A stretch of 64,000 bases of DNA from an uncultured Granulosicoccaceae bacterium (GTDB lineage Bacteria; Pseudomonadota; Gammaproteobacteria; Granulosicoccales; Granulosicoccaceae): contig CALFCF010000014.1 of the NCBI GenBank assembly GCA_937951345.1, positions 1 through 64,000 of the forward strand. Reading direction: 5' to 3'. Below, in pieces: positions 62,584 through 64,000 of this stretch (positions are counted from its first letter, which is position 1; every line of letters starts with the position of its first letter). Both the position numbers and the translations under genes were made by a program. The notes below the pieces were generated by a model that made no database searches, was not told the origin of the DNA, and saw only the letters and a list, made by a program, of their open reading frames with translations.

Positions 62584-64000
62584 CTAAACAGCCAACGCTT
62601 TTTTCGCAGCGTTTATCTTCTCACTGCTTATTTCTATATCCTGCTGAAACGCCAATGCATTTTTCTGATACAGGTTTCTGCAATAAAAATGGCGCTTCTT
62701 ACCGCTGGTTGTGCGCGGAATCTCTCGTGATTTACTGAGCAGTATTCGATTAACCAGATAACTTTCCTGCGGGAAATTGGCTAGCAAATGATTAACCGCA
62801 TCATCGTCGATTGGCCCCTGACGTTCTACCAACACCACAATGTCACTTTCAGGATCAAGAATATCCGTTTCAAAGACAGCTACCTGTTCGTGAGATATGC
62901 CAAGCAGATCTGCAATTTGTTCTTCAATCGCACTGACAAGGTAATTTTCACCGTTACGGATTACGATATTCTTTATTCTTTCAATAATATAAAGCTCATC
63001 ATCCTTGATGATGCCCATATCACCGGTGTGCATCCTGCCATCCTTAAATCGCGCAACGAGCTCACCTTTATCACCCACATACCCGATCGCAACCGAATGA
63101 CCTTTTAACACAATCTCCCCGGCTATCCCTTCCCCAGCAACAACCTGATCATTTTCATCAACGATTTCAGCTGTCATACCATCAATCGGTTTACCCGCTG
63201 TACAAATTGCAATATCAGACGCAGGCACATAATCCGCCAATGACTCTGCATCAAACGGAATTTGCCGGGTGTCAGTGAGCGCTTTACCGATACCCATATC
63301 ATCAGGATTAAAACAAACAAATTTAGCCTTGTTCTCTGGTAACGAGATGGATGTGATAATGGTTGACTCCGCCAGGCCGTAGGCCGGACGAATGTTACTC
63401 TCGTCAATACCGGCATCACGGAACCTGTCAACAAACGATTGAATGGTTGATACACGAATCGGTTCCGCACCGATAAAAAGATGTTTAACCGAACTCAGAT
63501 CAAGCTCAGGCAAATCTTTTTCAGGTATTCGTTTAGAGCAGTAGTCGTAACCAAAATTAGGGGCTGTTGCAATTGTGCAGCGGTGCTCCGTCATGCCTTT
63601 TAGCCACAGGGATGGGCGTTTGACAAATTGCACCGGTGTCATCAGGTACAGTGGATAACGATTACAAAAACTGAATAGCACCGTGCCGACCAGCCCCATG
63701 TCGTGAAACAGTGGCAACCAGCTAATCATGCGCTCATTCTCATCCATGTTGACAGCGGCTTTGATACCCGACACGTTAGCGAGGATGTTGCCGTGCGAAA
63801 TCACAACAGCCTTGTGATCACCCGTTGATGAGCTGGTGGTTTGAAAAAAAGCAATATCGTCAGCTGTCGGCAATGTATTGATAACCGGCGTGTCACGCTC
63901 AGGCCAATCATCAGACGCTGAAGATTCGTCCGTGTCAGTGTTGCTGGCCCCGTTGCCAACGCTATCTGCAACACGAATAACGCGTACTGACTCAGGAATG
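62584..64000 (-). CDS. Fatty-acyl-AMP ligase (5' end beyond window)
   Basis: Adenylate-forming enzyme, C-terminal 472 residues; the frame stays open to the right edge. Motifs: FFQTTSSSTGDHKAVVISHGN (split P-loop A3, TSSSTG), HDMGLVGTVLFSF, APNFGYDYCSKRI and YGLAESTIITSIS, typical of FAAL enzymes, then the TGDMG ATP motif and a C-terminal lid. FAALs activate fatty acids as acyl-AMP and usually hand them to an acyl carrier or polyketide/NRPS protein. The expected partners would lie outside the window. An internal TTG at 63873 is not the start because coding continues upstream. Confidence 0.88.
   Translation of the reverse strand, partial: IPESVRVIRVADSVGNGASNTDTDESSASDDWPERDTPVINTLPTADDIAFFQTTSSSTGDHKAVVISHGNILANVSGIKAAVNMDENERMISWLPLFHDMGLVGTVLFSFCNRYPLYLMTPVQFVKRPSLWLKGMTEHRCTIATAPNFGYDYCSKRIPEKDLPELDLSSVKHLFIGAEPIRVSTIQSFVDRFRDAGIDESNIRPAYGLAESTIITSISLPENKAKFVCFNPDDMGIGKALTDTRQIPFDAESLADYVPASDIAICTAGKPIDGMTAEIVDENDQVVAGEGIAGEIVLKGHSVAIGYVGDKGELVARFKDGRMHTGDMGIIKDDELYIIERIKNIVIRNGENYLVSAIEEQIADLLGISHEQVAVFETDILDPESDIVVLVERQGPIDDDAVNHLLANFPQESYLVNRILLSKSREIPRTTSGKKRHFYCRNLYQKNALAFQQDIEISSEKINAAKKALAV

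Noticed and set aside
1-64000. CRISPR arrays, rRNA and tRNA genes.
   Set aside because: I found no regularly spaced repeat array and no tRNA- or rRNA-like sequence; the tandem repeats have no spacers.

Overview
The window looks like the chromosome of a marine-type gammaproteobacterium. The evidence is the rhlB / trxA / rho neighbourhood, a pcm-like gene directly in front of tolC, and a large content of genes for methylated amines, betaines, polyamines and guanidino compounds. The genus cannot be fixed from this sequence alone; a Granulosicoccus-like lineage is a guess.

Layout. 0.3-4.5 kb: glutathionyl-hydroquinone reductase, a DUF3592 membrane protein and a D-threonine-aldolase-type PLP enzyme. 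4.7-15.5 kb: one long leftward catabolic cluster of 11 genes. In transcription order these are a HAD phosphatase, a gamma-butyrobetaine-dioxygenase-like oxygenase (TmpA type), a PhnZ/TmpB-type HD-domain diiron oxygenase, both subunits of an aconitase-X dehydratase, a TauD-type dioxygenase, a DadA/PuuB-type flavoprotein and a complete PotABCD-type importer. TmpA, TmpB and the two AcnX genes are joined by successive 4-nt stop/start overlaps. The likely chemistry is hydroxylation and C-P cleavage of a trimethylaminoethylphosphonate-like compound to glycine betaine plus phosphate. The role of the AcnX enzyme is unexplained.

15.6-36 kb: rhodanese, a DUF1127-like small protein, an orphan SoxY-like protein, a ribosome hibernation factor, a trimethylamine/dimethylamine-dehydrogenase-like flavoprotein with a RidA protein, a TPR protein, gamma-glutamyltransferase, a histidinol-dehydrogenase homologue, a GATase / gamma-glutamyl-amine synthetase / PuuB-like trio, a LysM protein, an aminotransferase / agmatinase-like / crotonase set, and a GPH-type MFS carrier. 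36-46 kb: housekeeping genes (purD, rho with an acidic serine-rich N-terminal extension, trxA, rhlB, cspA-type, pcm-like, tolC), with unusually long intergenic regions carrying short tandem repeats. 46-54 kb: a GMC (choline-dehydrogenase-like) oxidoreductase, a dimethylglycine/sarcosine-dehydrogenase-like protein behind a structured leader, a choline-kinase-like protein, an exported protein with a GlyGly-CTERM-like tail and a CFA-synthase-like methyltransferase. The DMGDH-like and TMADH-like enzymes could finish the breakdown of glycine betaine made by the TmpAB-type pair.

54-64 kb is accessory DNA. It holds membrane proteins, a BRCT protein and an HNH endonuclease whose stop codon lies in an attC-like hairpin. 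Next comes a complete 4.57-kb IS1595-family transposon (57923-62496) bounded by 26-bp imperfect terminal inverted repeats and an 8-bp target duplication (GATGGATT). Besides a DDE transposase it carries five other genes: an XRE + ImmA/IrrE regulator-protease with a translationally coupled partner, a small HTH protein facing two palindromic operators at the transposase start, a restriction-like N-terminal fragment and a winged-helix-like protein. It has inserted inside a large palindromic intergenic repeat. A fatty-acyl-AMP ligase gene runs off the right edge.
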